Shown here in pieces: positions 18,501 to 26,058 of a DNA stretch of 59,936 nt. The stretch comes from a virus: positions 1 to 59,936 of IMG/VR virus record IMGVR_UViG_3300042876_000735; one strand, 5' to 3'. Positions within the stretch are counted from its first letter, which is position 1, and each line of letters begins with the position of its first letter. The notes beneath the pieces were generated by a model. The model was not told the origin of the DNA. It worked only from the letters and a program-made list of their open reading frames with translations, and did no database searches. The translations under genes and the position numbers were made by a program.

Positions 18501-18738
18501 ACTGAAACGCTTTATACATATACTGCTTTAATCGTAATAATCTGCGTTTCGTTCTCTTCAAAAGTAGGCGTTTACGTCGTGCCTGCGCGCGGGGCATATT
18601 AAGGCTTTCCCCAGTTTTGGGGTTCTCTGCGGGTGTGAAATAATGAATCCCACTAATCTTGATTGGATCAGTGCTATTAGACTGGTCCACAACCGAATAT
18701 GCGATAAATGATGGTGCTAAATTTAAACCTAAATACAT
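15589..18738 (-). CDS. cas9: Catalytically dead type II-C Cas9
   Basis: 1049 residues, close to the 1082 of Neisseria Cas9, with the same order of blocks. RuvC-I is at 1-18. The Arg-rich bridge helix is at 49-74, after NPKTGESLNM. A helical recognition lobe follows. RuvC-II lies near 480-500, HNH at 550-600 (CLFTNKP to NKALV) and RuvC-III near 705-720. The C-terminal WED/PAM region contains MVRVDVF-like LVRVDVFSK and ARLEAHNDKGEKAF. The active sites are altered: RuvC D to N6, E to T491, H to K711, D to E714; HNH D to T570 and the catalytic Asn to L594, with His571 kept. The frame is otherwise intact, so selection has kept RNA-guided binding but probably not cleavage. It has its own promoter and terminator, a divergent tracrRNA and a CRISPR-like array, but no cas1, cas2 or csn2. 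I infer an RNA-guided repressor. Confidence 0.93.
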   Translation of the reverse strand: MYLGLNLAPSFIAYSVVDQSNSTDPIKISGIHYFTPAENPKTGESLNMPRAQARRKRLLLKRTKRRLLRLKQYMYKAFQFKESPLFAGLMRDAWNVRVKALDEKLTISEFASVVCHISNTRGYSSNRLNNEDDDKKGLFLDLMNKTKEQLSQSSARTYAEYLKNNPIKRNRNGNFISFPTREMLINEYDQIVSSQLNLKSDFLTPESAEKIKSILFWQRPLKAVEQMIGNCSIYPEEKRAPKHSFTTNIFNLLQKINSLRIVRYKPSYEEFQITLEHVRTIIFDVFQVKKVSWNRLRKILKITEEYKINLEENGTSSAFFEFSSFHALQPIVNSIPDFKFPLDKKHPDQILDNAVAIQFYDKLIFLLSFIFDYDDLREKIISLFEEFGCIHGQREDLFDIVEKLSALTQFSGTSSLSIKAMNFFIQHLQEGYTYRDIYEEYFKNELTSAHVKKLPPFESTKNPVVDRVNAEARKLLNSIMNEYPIDDVFITSSKELGKSMSDRRKMVSRNKVNQQINDEVREIFLQLGIENVSDHFITKGKLWLLQNKKCLFTNKPIPENLLISNKVAVTHIIPYSRSFDDSFDNKALVYAEVLAKKKNKTLYEISKDNDDYWKGFVSELNKMYEDKQIRKRKIEKLLCEEINEEELKSRHINDSRYINKRFKEHLTQYLFDKNRVHAIPKQLLSSLKSFWNLHDIQAVDGDGEKIDSTEKILEAILLTYASRNIVENISNALKADEQLESVPMPFLSFADKIKEALSKAKLNRMICAKVKGELHGETLYRLPPIMKEIYEEHENFVLDPELCENKENKVRQFVRLENLRLLHIDKIVAADHPKMVPIVAEIKARLEAHNDKGEKAFIDPIFVPGKFNMPVRIYGVEIFIDMRSGIFKSNGVAANGDLVRVDVFSKDFKLYICPIYAMDAIKNRLPNIIIDGRHVAPLDSSFEFKGSLFKNCKIILKKMDEKGNFKTVVEGFFNTINRSNSAIMMKNITKKVYEDGVEESFYYEDKTFSMPSFSHIQIENYSIFGQKTFVTAPKRVPFTLNQKRVKVRS

Positions 18739-18766
18739 GCTCTTCTTTCTTTCAAAAATTTTAAAT

Positions 18767-18794
18767 ATTATAAACCAGTTGCTTCTTATATCAA
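18767..18794 (-). promoter_or_regulatory. cas9 promoter
   Basis: On the minus strand TTGATA (18794-18789), a 16-bp spacer and a perfect TATAAT (18772-18767) precede the cas9 ATG by 28 bases. It overlaps the tracrRNA promoter that runs the other way, so RNA polymerase cannot use both at once. Confidence 0.7.
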
Positions 18795-18807
18795 AAAAGT
18801 TTATAAA
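18779..18807 (+). promoter_or_regulatory. tracrRNA promoter
   Basis: TTGCTT (18779-18784), a 17-bp spacer and TATAAA (18802-18807) predict a start near 18812-18815. That is exactly where complementarity to the CRISPR repeat begins. The element lies within the cas9 promoter spacer on the opposite strand. Confidence 0.65.
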
Positions 18808-18811
18808 GATT

Positions 18812-18900
18812 ATGATTATTATGTATATCTATTAAAACTGCCTTCAGAAATGATTGAGCGGGTAAAGCTCTGGACCGATTCATTCGGTCCATCTTTTATT
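18812..18900 (+). ncRNA. tracrRNA-like RNA
   Basis: The 5' part is an anti-repeat. ATGATT (18812-18817) pairs with AATCAT of the repeat, TTAT (18819-18822) with ATAA after one bulged A, and GTATATC (18823-18829) with GATATAC at the repeat start. Six repeat bases are left as the bulge. Then comes a small TCA-GAAA-TGA hairpin, a stem GAGC/GCTC (18857-18871), the sequence GCTCTG that also ends the Neisseria tracrRNA nexus, and a terminator (GGACCGA with TCGGTCC) followed by ATCTTTT. This is the order of elements in type II-C tracrRNAs, and it lies divergent to cas9. Confidence 0.8.
18873..18900 (+). terminator. Terminator of the tracrRNA-like RNA
   Basis: GGACCGA and TCGGTCC form a 7-bp stem with a 5-base loop, followed by ATCTTTTATTTT. 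It ends the small RNA before the promoter of the next gene. Confidence 0.75.
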
Positions 18901-18928
18901 TTGAGCTTTGATTTTTCAGTTGTTTGTT

Positions 18929-18934
18929 TATAAT
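18929..18934 (+). promoter_or_regulatory. Late-type promoter with AATAA leader
   Basis: TTTATAATTAA followed by a leader of AATAA and AACAATAA units precedes the gene at 18967. The same combination recurs before the genes at 37427, 49038, 52869 and 53404, with AT-rich variants before others. Confidence 0.6.
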
Positions 18935-18966
18935 TAAGACATAATAAAAACAATAAGAAGAACGAT

Positions 18967-19557
18967 ATGTCAAAATTATCCAAAGAATCAAAGAACTACT
19001 CTTCTGATCTAGCTCCTAGCACACACGACTATGAAATTAAATTAGATGCTCCCCAAAAAACAGATATCCGAGGTACTCTTCAAGATGAAGCCATGGAACT
19101 CTCTCATGAAGAGCGATTCAAAATACTAGCTACTACCATCTCTCGTTTAGCTCCAGGAATTTATGTCGAGCCCATTGAATACCGTCCATTAGGATTAAGT
19201 GAAACTATTCCAAATAGTATTTTCACGTTCTTTTTCCATGTCCCCTACAATATTCCGATCACTCAATATAATCTCGTTTCGCAAAATGTATTGCTCAAAA
19301 GATCATTCATTGGGTTGATTGTAGAGCCACCAAAATATGAATACATCCGTGAAGTTCCGGATTCAAATGTTGATTTAACAAGGTTCCAAGTTTGGAAACG
19401 AGATATGGCTCGTCACCCAGTTTATAAACAATATATGGATTTCTGTGAGAAATATAACTGGTATATGTTTTCTGAGTTGTATGAGCATCAGTTCTTTTCA
19501 TACATTAATCAGTTGATTAAATTCAACGGTAAGGTTGCAGGCACGTCTGGATATTAG
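18967..19557 (+). CDS. Hypothetical protein
   Basis: 196 residues, soluble. The N-terminal 45 residues are polar and probably disordered. The rest is rich in Tyr, Phe and Pro with mixed predicted structure (FFFHVPYNIPITQYN). Not recognised. It starts a rightward unit with a clear promoter and leader and is followed 3 bases later by the 19560 gene. It could be a small-terminase or head-assembly factor by position, but nothing in the sequence proves this. Confidence 0.7.
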   Translation: MSKLSKESKNYSSDLAPSTHDYEIKLDAPQKTDIRGTLQDEAMELSHEERFKILATTISRLAPGIYVEPIEYRPLGLSETIPNSIFTFFFHVPYNIPITQYNLVSQNVLLKRSFIGLIVEPPKYEYIREVPDSNVDLTRFQVWKRDMARHPVYKQYMDFCEKYNWYMFSELYEHQFFSYINQLIKFNGKVAGTSGY

Positions 19558-19559
19558 GC

Positions 19560-19970
19560 ATGACGCTCTCTAAGGATGTGTTGATTCAACAAGCGAAGCT
19601 TCGGTACGATCGCGAAAAAAAGTTCGAAGAAGCCGACTTGTCCTTTATGGTCAATATATCTACTATGACGCAACTTGCTAATGCCTATAAGAAATCTTTT
19701 AATTTATTGGCTCAAAAAAAGATAACACCACGTGGACTCAAGGATATTTTAGAGTGCTTAGCAGAATATCTAAAGATTATTGAAAAGATGGAAATCACAG
19801 TTGTTGTGAATGAAATCGAAAGCCTTAAAACAAGCGCCCGAGAAATTTGTACTACCCACTCGTTACCCCCGAACATTAGAGAAGGGGTTAACGACGTAGT
19901 AGTAAAACCTAACCTAGATTTTTACGAAAGCGCAATGAAGAGAATCCAAGACTCTAACGATGAGTCTTAG
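19560..19970 (+). CDS. Helical hypothetical protein
   Basis: 136 residues, almost entirely helical and charged, with no aromatic-rich or membrane segment. It follows the 18967 gene with almost no gap, so the two are one unit. The size and helicity would suit a small terminase or a scaffold-like oligomer, but there is no recognisable DNA-binding motif. Function unknown. Confidence 0.7.
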   Translation: MTLSKDVLIQQAKLRYDREKKFEEADLSFMVNISTMTQLANAYKKSFNLLAQKKITPRGLKDILECLAEYLKIIEKMEITVVVNEIESLKTSAREICTTHSLPPNIREGVNDVVVKPNLDFYESAMKRIQDSNDES

Positions 19971-20094
19971 GTTTATGGAATTTCCGCTTGGATGGATGAC
20001 ACACATTCCCAACCTTGAATTCTTTTTTAACGCTGTAATTCTTTAAATGAAAACGAGCTTTTCTAATAAGACGTTTTATGAAATTTAGTATCAT
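19954..20094 (-). CDS. Small basic protein
   Basis: 46 residues, very basic (many Lys and Arg, two His-Lys-Pro type stretches near the end). The start ATG at 20094 has GAGG about 10 bases upstream. It overlaps the end of the rightward gene by 17 bases and the leftward gene before it by 32 bases. Possibly a nucleic-acid binding peptide. It is too short for certainty. Confidence 0.35.
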   Translation of the reverse strand: MILNFIKRLIRKARFHLKNYSVKKEFKVGNVCHPSKRKFHKPKTHR

Positions 20095-20242
20095 TGTACA
20101 AAGTCCTCAACCTATATAAATTAAACCGATGTTGATAGTTTTTCTTAGATTTTCTAATCCTATAGGTGCGATACAAACGCTCCCCCATATAAAAAGAAAT
20201 CAAACCGCTTAAGAAAACTAAGGTTATTATTATTATGTTCAT
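20063..20242 (-). CDS. Small single-pass membrane protein
   Basis: 59 residues. Residues 2-18 are hydrophobic (IIIITLVFLSGLISF) and are followed by a basic, Arg/Tyr-rich tail, so it should insert with the tail in the cytoplasm. GGAAAA lies 7 bases before the ATG. It could be a spanin or holin-like peptide, but it is far from the endolysin. Function unknown. Confidence 0.5.
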   Translation of the reverse strand: MNIIIITLVFLSGLISFYMGERLYRTYRIRKSKKNYQHRFNLYRLRTLYNDTKFHKTSY

Positions 20243-20661
20243 GATCGTTTTCCATTTTTACCAAGAGTAGTTTAGACACAAAATACGAAATAGATAAAGT
20301 TTTTTGTTGCGTGCACCATTCCTAATTGTATACCCTATTTATGCAAACAGTGTTTTCAAACAAAAGTATTTTTCGCGTTTTTGCGGTGCAACTTTTTTAC
20401 AAACATGAATGCTCTCTCTTGTCTGACAAAAGGATGATAAGTTGGTTTGAAATAAAGATAAGAACAATAATAATCACTTCAAATCAATCTGAACCATCCT
20501 TCTTTTTTTCACGTTGTACCCTCACTCCAAAAATCCTAAAATAGAATAAATAAAAAAACTTGCCGCAGTGGTGCGGTGAATGCTCGAGAGCGACTTCAAG
20601 TCTGGGCCGAGAAGATTTTAAAAATCAACCTTAACAATAATAACAATAAAAGGTTTTAAAA
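20243..20661 (+). promoter_or_regulatory. Long leader region before the capsid genes
   Basis: There is no convincing gene here; the 72-codon frame at 20326 has poor coding character. Near 20572-20625 a more GC-rich stretch can form small stems (GCCGC with GCGGT, and CTCGAGAG). It ends in AACAATAATAACAATAA just before the capsid operon. It probably holds the promoter and a structured 5' leader of the head genes. Confidence 0.35.
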
Positions 20662-21480
20662 ATGGCAGAATTATCCCCTAATGGATTTGTTCAACAGATG
20701 TCTTGGAGCTCCTCATCTATGGCGCAAGCGGGCATTGTTGAATTTCCTTACCCTCCTTTTTTACACGGCTTTGCTAACGATGTAGCAATTACGACACCAG
20801 TTGATAAATTCGGATATGCTTTACCATCAACAACAACGCCATATGATGCAAGCTTATACGGATTTATCTTCCCTTATCCAATCAGTACGACTAATGCCGA
20901 TTTTACATTTTATCCAGTAATTGGAGTAATAACTGGATTTAAATACCAACCTCTAAGTCAAAATGGAGTGGTAATTAGTGCATCAAATTATCTTAAAGAT
21001 ACTCCATTAATGCCTGGAACAGGTGTAACAGCATTAGTTCAAACAGATTTGCAGAATATTTATAAGGTGCAAGCGACCGGAGATACTCCAATCCCAACAT
21101 CTCAATTCCCAAGCGGATATTCAGCAGATGTTACAGGTGTTCCATCTATCTTCTTATTTTCCAATGGATTAATTACAGCAGCCAAAACATATACAATCAC
21201 AGCTCCTCCACTAATAGCTCCACAAATTGCAAATTATAGTTTTGCAGAAGGCGATAAATCTTTTGGTGGTGTATCTAATATGTCTATTACTCTCGATGAT
21301 GGTGTAGGTAGTGGTCCAGGTCCAGTAAGTAATTTCGGTGCTCCAGCAAACATTATGGGAGTTGCCCCTGGATCAATTTGGTCTGCACCTGATGTATCCG
21401 TTGTAGAAACGAATCCTTATCTATATGTGAGACTACAAAGTGGTATGTGGGCGTATGTAAATGCAATGATTTACGTTTAA
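20662..21480 (+). CDS. Putative virion protein before the capsid gene
   Basis: 272 residues, rich in Pro, Gly, Ser and Thr with beta-type patterns and no charged coiled coil. It lies 46 bases before the capsid gene and has the composition of decoration or minor head proteins. It is not a typical scaffold or protease. It starts the head transcript after an AACAATAA leader with AAAGG as ribosome site. Exact role unknown. Confidence 0.6.
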   Translation: MAELSPNGFVQQMSWSSSSMAQAGIVEFPYPPFLHGFANDVAITTPVDKFGYALPSTTTPYDASLYGFIFPYPISTTNADFTFYPVIGVITGFKYQPLSQNGVVISASNYLKDTPLMPGTGVTALVQTDLQNIYKVQATGDTPIPTSQFPSGYSADVTGVPSIFLFSNGLITAAKTYTITAPPLIAPQIANYSFAEGDKSFGGVSNMSITLDDGVGSGPGPVSNFGAPANIMGVAPGSIWSAPDVSVVETNPYLYVRLQSGMWAYVNAMIYV

Positions 21481-21526
21481 AAAAAAAACGTTCCTAAAAA
21501 AAAGAACAATAACAAGGAATTAAAAA

Positions 21527-22453
21527 ATGCAAACTATCAATACCTCACAAACTATGATGCTGTTACAACCAGGTTTAATGTCTGTAACAGACGTTTACCC
21601 TACAGTAAAAAAAGAATTCGAAACATTTTTCGAGCATCAAACAACTCAACGTGCGTATGAAATCACAGCGGAAATGCAGATGATGGGCGCAGCGCAAATA
21701 ACCCAAGAAGGTGCATCATCCTACTCTGATACGATTTCTCAAAATGGTCAAAAAGTCTTTACGATTAAAAAAGCCACCTTGATGATCGCGCCAACTCAAG
21801 AAATGTTAGCGGATAACCTCTACAAAGAAATGCAAGTGCCTCAATTTGGTACTGCCTTTATGCAATCCCACATTCAACGTCAAAACTTAGAAGCCTTTAA
21901 GATTTTGAATGAAGGTTGGAATTCAACAAATGTAGGCTGGGACAACCAACCATATTTTTCTGAATTGCATCCAATCCAAGGTGACGTTCAATCAAATACA
22001 TTGCCAATCAACTCGCCATTGCATGAGTTATCAATTAACCAATTGATTTCCAGAATGATGTACATGAAAGGGCCAAACGGCTTCCCAATTATCGTGAAGC
22101 AAGCTGGAAAGCTAATTGTGTCTCCTCCAATGTCAATGCAAGCATATACGTTGTTAAAATCTCCAACACGTGTAGGAACTGCATCATTCGAGTTAAACGC
22201 AATTAACGGTATGGGATTCTTCAAAGATAACGATTTTGAAATTAACCACTTCATTATACCGAATGGTTATTTCTTTAGATCTTCAGTTAAAGGTGCTCGA
22301 TGGTTAGAACGTGAAAGTTTGAAAACATTACAAACTCCAGATTCAGCGAACTGGACTCTGCAAATCTCATCCATGATGCGTTATGTGTTCAACTTCGATA
22401 ACTGGCGTTCAGCGTTTGCTGCGAAAGCTCCAATGGTTCAGGGAACAGACTAG
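21527..22453 (+). CDS. Major capsid protein
   Basis: 308 residues. The plan fits HK97-fold capsid proteins of the Mu gpT-like group: a helical start, then FTIKKATLMIAPTQEMLADNLYKEM, a long domain with KQAGKLIVSPPMSMQAYTLL, and a C-terminal part ending near FNFDNW. It has its own short leader with GAACAATAACAAGG, as expected for a highly made protein. It is probably a client of the phage GroEL/GroES. Confidence 0.75.
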   Translation: MQTINTSQTMMLLQPGLMSVTDVYPTVKKEFETFFEHQTTQRAYEITAEMQMMGAAQITQEGASSYSDTISQNGQKVFTIKKATLMIAPTQEMLADNLYKEMQVPQFGTAFMQSHIQRQNLEAFKILNEGWNSTNVGWDNQPYFSELHPIQGDVQSNTLPINSPLHELSINQLISRMMYMKGPNGFPIIVKQAGKLIVSPPMSMQAYTLLKSPTRVGTASFELNAINGMGFFKDNDFEINHFIIPNGYFFRSSVKGARWLERESLKTLQTPDSANWTLQISSMMRYVFNFDNWRSAFAAKAPMVQGTD

Positions 22454-22465
22454 AAAGGGTTAATT

Positions 22466-23353
22466 ATGCCTATCTCAGCTAGTATTGATGCAGTTACCTC
22501 CTCTGCTTATGTCCTGGGTACACAATATCCCACCGGCTTAAGAGCGGGGAACTTTCAAAGCGAAGGGTCAACCGTCGCACGGGGAATTGGGGTAGGCTTA
22601 ACTTCCCCATATTCCTTTGATTTTGCTGTACTCTTAGAGCCATTTATCGTTCAAACGTTTAGTGGACCAGGATATTTTTCTTTAACGAAAAATTACAGCG
22701 GACTTGAAGTTGTATCTCGTGGTGATCGAGTTGTGAATCTTAATGTGCCGAGATGTATTCAATCTCAAAGCACGGTAGCTCACACTGTCACAGTTTCTGG
22801 ATATGAATTTTACGACAGGAAAATGCTGACTAAAGCTTCGAGTGTTAATGTATCTGGCGAACAAACTGCACAAGTTGTTCGTCCATATAAAGGAATCACA
22901 GCTGTCTATATTGAGGCGGATACTTATCCTGTAACAATTAGCCTCTTTGCGAATGGTATTTTTGATGTGCCTTTTACAAATAATGGAGATGAATACTTTT
23001 CATTTTGGGTAACGGATCAAAAGGGACCTTTGATGTATGCACCACCAGCTACAGCCTTACCTTATGGAGCTCAATGGTCATTCCAAAATGATACTGTTCC
23101 CTCTCCTAATCCTGCATTACCTCAAAATGCAACGACTACACTTTTAAGGCCTGTTTTTAATTTTAATCATTATGTTAACGACCGACCTGAAATTGAAACG
23201 CCATTAACGATTTGGATGATCTCGGACAACTTAGGATGGAATTATGATGTACAACCTTTCTTATCCCAGACTCAACCGTATCCGAATGGTGATATCCGTA
23301 ATGTAATTGGTGCCGATCCCTATAATGTGGGATGGGTAGACTGGCAGGGTTAA
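22466..23353 (+). CDS. Virion protein, W-terminal family, copy 1
   Basis: 295 residues, beta-rich and Pro/Thr-rich. It is the first of three tandem paralogues directly after the capsid gene that share an RxG(N/T)F or GxIxxP-like opening, an internal SGY(E/D)xY block and a C-terminal W-x2-W-x-G end (GWVDWQG). Such proteins could form capsid decorations or vertex spikes. No known family is recognised. Confidence 0.65.
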   Translation: MPISASIDAVTSSAYVLGTQYPTGLRAGNFQSEGSTVARGIGVGLTSPYSFDFAVLLEPFIVQTFSGPGYFSLTKNYSGLEVVSRGDRVVNLNVPRCIQSQSTVAHTVTVSGYEFYDRKMLTKASSVNVSGEQTAQVVRPYKGITAVYIEADTYPVTISLFANGIFDVPFTNNGDEYFSFWVTDQKGPLMYAPPATALPYGAQWSFQNDTVPSPNPALPQNATTTLLRPVFNFNHYVNDRPEIETPLTIWMISDNLGWNYDVQPFLSQTQPYPNGDIRNVIGADPYNVGWVDWQG

Positions 23354-23355
23354 AA

Positions 23356-24297
23356 ATGTCATTAGCAAACAATATTGATCAAATATTAAAAACGAATACT
23401 TTAAGTGGTACAAACTTCCCAGATGGCGTTCGAGTAGGCACGTTTGATATGCCAAACATTAATGCTGTCGGAATTCCAACCGGCTTAGTGTATCCGTCAA
23501 AAATTGAAATGTCTGCTTCGTATCCCGTTGCGACAATTGCCACTTTATCTGTATCTCAACCAACTCAATTACCTTTAGGTCCCTCAGTAGGGGCTAATAG
23601 TAAAATTATCCGAATGGCAGATACAGGTGAGTTTGGCGTTCAATTAGACTCACCGCGTGGACTGTGTTTTGCATCTTCGGATGCAACTTTGCAGGGAACG
23701 ATTTATATCTCTGGTTATGATAGATATTGGAAAAAGATTGCCTTCACCAAAGAAATTGGGGCTATTCCAACCTTCGACATTCCTTGTGGTATATTTGTTG
23801 TAACTAATATTAGTTTCACACCAGTTTCTGTCGCACCTTCAAGTAGCCTTACAATTTTCACCTCGGCGTTTGCTGAGCTTCCATTAACTGATTATGGTTG
23901 GCAATCAAACACAATATTCATGGGATATACTTTGGATGGTACAGCCAAAGCTCCTCCATTTACAGCTGAGTATGGAAACAGTAGTACTACATTTTATTAT
24001 TATCAAAATAATATTGTCTATATTGCGGCAGCTTGGGATACGCCTGTTTCTGCAAGTTCCCCTCCACGTCCATTAGTTGCATTCTCTCCCGTTTCTAATA
24101 GTTCACAAACTTCGGTGGCAGTTAAATCGAGAGTGTTGCAAGTTTGTTATGGGTTTAATTCAACAGTTGGTTCTTTGAACAGATTTTCAACTACCTGCAA
24201 TTATTCTTCAGATGGAAAAGTTGTTTATGGAGCAACTCAAGAAGCCGTATATGGGCGAGCGAATAATACAATTGGCTGGAAAGGGTGGGTCGGATAA
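23356..24297 (+). CDS. Virion protein, W-terminal family, copy 2
   Basis: 313 residues. ATG 23356 gives MSLANNIDQILKTNT, aligned with the start of copy 3; the longer frame from 23332 would overlap copy 1. It has GVRVGTFDMPN, SGYDRYWKK and ends GWKGWVG. Beta-rich, with no signal peptide. Its stop overlaps the next start in a TAATG arrangement. Probable decoration or spike component. Confidence 0.65.
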   Translation: MSLANNIDQILKTNTLSGTNFPDGVRVGTFDMPNINAVGIPTGLVYPSKIEMSASYPVATIATLSVSQPTQLPLGPSVGANSKIIRMADTGEFGVQLDSPRGLCFASSDATLQGTIYISGYDRYWKKIAFTKEIGAIPTFDIPCGIFVVTNISFTPVSVAPSSSLTIFTSAFAELPLTDYGWQSNTIFMGYTLDGTAKAPPFTAEYGNSSTTFYYYQNNIVYIAAAWDTPVSASSPPRPLVAFSPVSNSSQTSVAVKSRVLQVCYGFNSTVGSLNRFSTTCNYSSDGKVVYGATQEAVYGRANNTIGWKGWVG

Positions 24298-25349
24298 TGA
24301 CCTTTTATAGTAATATCGATTCAATTTTACAATCAAACAGTCCGAAGGGTACAAATGTTCCTTCAAATATAACGGGTGGAGAAATTACTCTCCCTCATGA
24401 GGATGGAATTAATCCGGGTGCGGGAATTGGCGTAGCGTATCCCGTTTCAATGTATGTCTCTACAGGTCAATATTTGGGATTGCCTGCAACTACAACTGGT
24501 AATGATTATACTATAGCTGCAGGAGCATACAATTACCTACCTCTCGAAGGGTTTATTACTCCTGTGTTAACTGGGTTTACTTTACCAGGAGGAGGTAGTC
24601 CTAAATATGCAGAAGTTATTGATTATGGAGAGGGAGACAAACGCTTAGTCTTTGTTACTCCTTCATCATTGGTTATCACTACAAATCCAGTTACAGATAC
24701 TCAAATCGATCTGGAAATGATTATTTCTGGTTATGACCAATATGGTAACCCAATGACGATAAATGAAACGTCTCTTTCAACTGCCAATGAAGATAAATTT
24801 TATTTCATGCCAAGGTGTATGAAATCAATTACGTCCATTCTAGCAACGAATACAACTAACGCGGACATTACTATCACTATCGGAATTTGTGGGCGAGTTG
24901 AGTTGCCTTATTACAACTTAGGTAAAAGCTGCAACATTATGGTGTCAAATCTAGGGTTTTATAATTCAGAATCCTTTACTGGGATGGTGAACACTGTAAT
25001 GAGTTCCACGGCACCTTATGGTCGTGTTTTGAATGGATTTCAGATTATCAATCCACCAGCTTCATTTAATTTTAACGATTTAACGATAACGCCATTAACC
25101 GCAAATTCTGGGACGGTTCGTCCAATAATTGATTTAAATACATTCGCAAAAGATGTGCTTAAAAATACTACATTTGATCAGTTCCAAGATGGCGGAATTT
25201 TATCCTGTATTCAAAATGTTTATGGTGAAGGTTCTGTGCTACCAAACTATTGGTTAAACAGTGGCGGAAATATCACACAAACAAATAGCAAAGCTTTGGT
25301 TCTTGGACCAGCACAGTGGAGTTCCAATTGGACTCCATGGCAAGGATGA
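24297..25349 (+). CDS. Virion protein, W-terminal family, copy 3
   Basis: 350 residues. It starts MTFYSNIDSILQSN like copy 2, has SGYDQYGNP in the middle and ends NWTPWQG. It is the longest copy. The overlap TAATG with copy 2 implies coupled translation. The three diverged copies may assemble as a hetero-oligomer on the particle. Confidence 0.65.
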   Translation: MTFYSNIDSILQSNSPKGTNVPSNITGGEITLPHEDGINPGAGIGVAYPVSMYVSTGQYLGLPATTTGNDYTIAAGAYNYLPLEGFITPVLTGFTLPGGGSPKYAEVIDYGEGDKRLVFVTPSSLVITTNPVTDTQIDLEMIISGYDQYGNPMTINETSLSTANEDKFYFMPRCMKSITSILATNTTNADITITIGICGRVELPYYNLGKSCNIMVSNLGFYNSESFTGMVNTVMSSTAPYGRVLNGFQIINPPASFNFNDLTITPLTANSGTVRPIIDLNTFAKDVLKNTTFDQFQDGGILSCIQNVYGEGSVLPNYWLNSGGNITQTNSKALVLGPAQWSSNWTPWQG

Positions 25350-25362
25350 GGAGTGATAAAAA

Positions 25363-26049
25363 ATGTCATCTAATTATTATGAGAGTTGGACGTACACCTT
25401 AGGGGCGTCCACAACTAACTCAATTTTCAGTAATTTGAGTGTTTTAAAAACTCCTACGTCTGCACTCGAGGGTGTTGAATTACTCAAAAACCCTATTTAT
25501 GCCGAGCCTACTAGTAATAGCTACGCAAATCACAATTTCAGAAAAATAGTGATTACTTTAGCTGCACCAGCTGTTGAAGATGAGGAATATATCATCAGAG
25601 GATATATCTACAACGGAACAATAGTTGAAGAGTCTGTCTTTATTCTAGCTGGAAGTAGTACAGCGAATTCAAGTTATTACTATTCGGAATTACTCAGTAT
25701 TAAAGCATTTCCTAACTCCGTTGATTGGACTGGTATCAGTTTTGGAATTCAAGGTGGATATACGCCATGGGTTTTAAGCAACTCAGCTAAAACTACTCAT
25801 ATGGCGTTTTTCCAACCTGCACTGGCAGCGACATTTACTGTGTATGGTCGAATAAGTCAGTTAATGAACAAAGATGTAAACGCTTTAAAATTAAGGGAAT
25901 TTCCTATCGATGCGAATCTAAATGCAATTACAGCCAATCCAGCTTACCCGATCTACAATCAGCTTGGTATTGGTATGTTGCGAGGGTTTGTAGCCGATGG
26001 AAGTACTGGATATGTGACGTGGCAGGCTGGTCTGCAAATGTGGTTATAG
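25363..26049 (+). CDS. Putative virion protein
   Basis: 228 residues, beta-rich, without charged coiled coils. It follows the W-terminal family by 13 bases and also ends in aromatic residues (TWQAGLQMWL), so it may be a remote relative. Probable minor head or decoration protein. Confidence 0.55.
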   Translation: MSSNYYESWTYTLGASTTNSIFSNLSVLKTPTSALEGVELLKNPIYAEPTSNSYANHNFRKIVITLAAPAVEDEEYIIRGYIYNGTIVEESVFILAGSSTANSSYYYSELLSIKAFPNSVDWTGISFGIQGGYTPWVLSNSAKTTHMAFFQPALAATFTVYGRISQLMNKDVNALKLREFPIDANLNAITANPAYPIYNQLGIGMLRGFVADGSTGYVTWQAGLQMWL

Positions 26050-26058
26050 GAGAGCTAA

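Noticed and set aside
20326-20544. 72-codon rightward frame before the capsid operon
   Set aside because: It lacks a good ribosome site, has biased low-complexity composition and resembles no protein. The region is better read as a leader.
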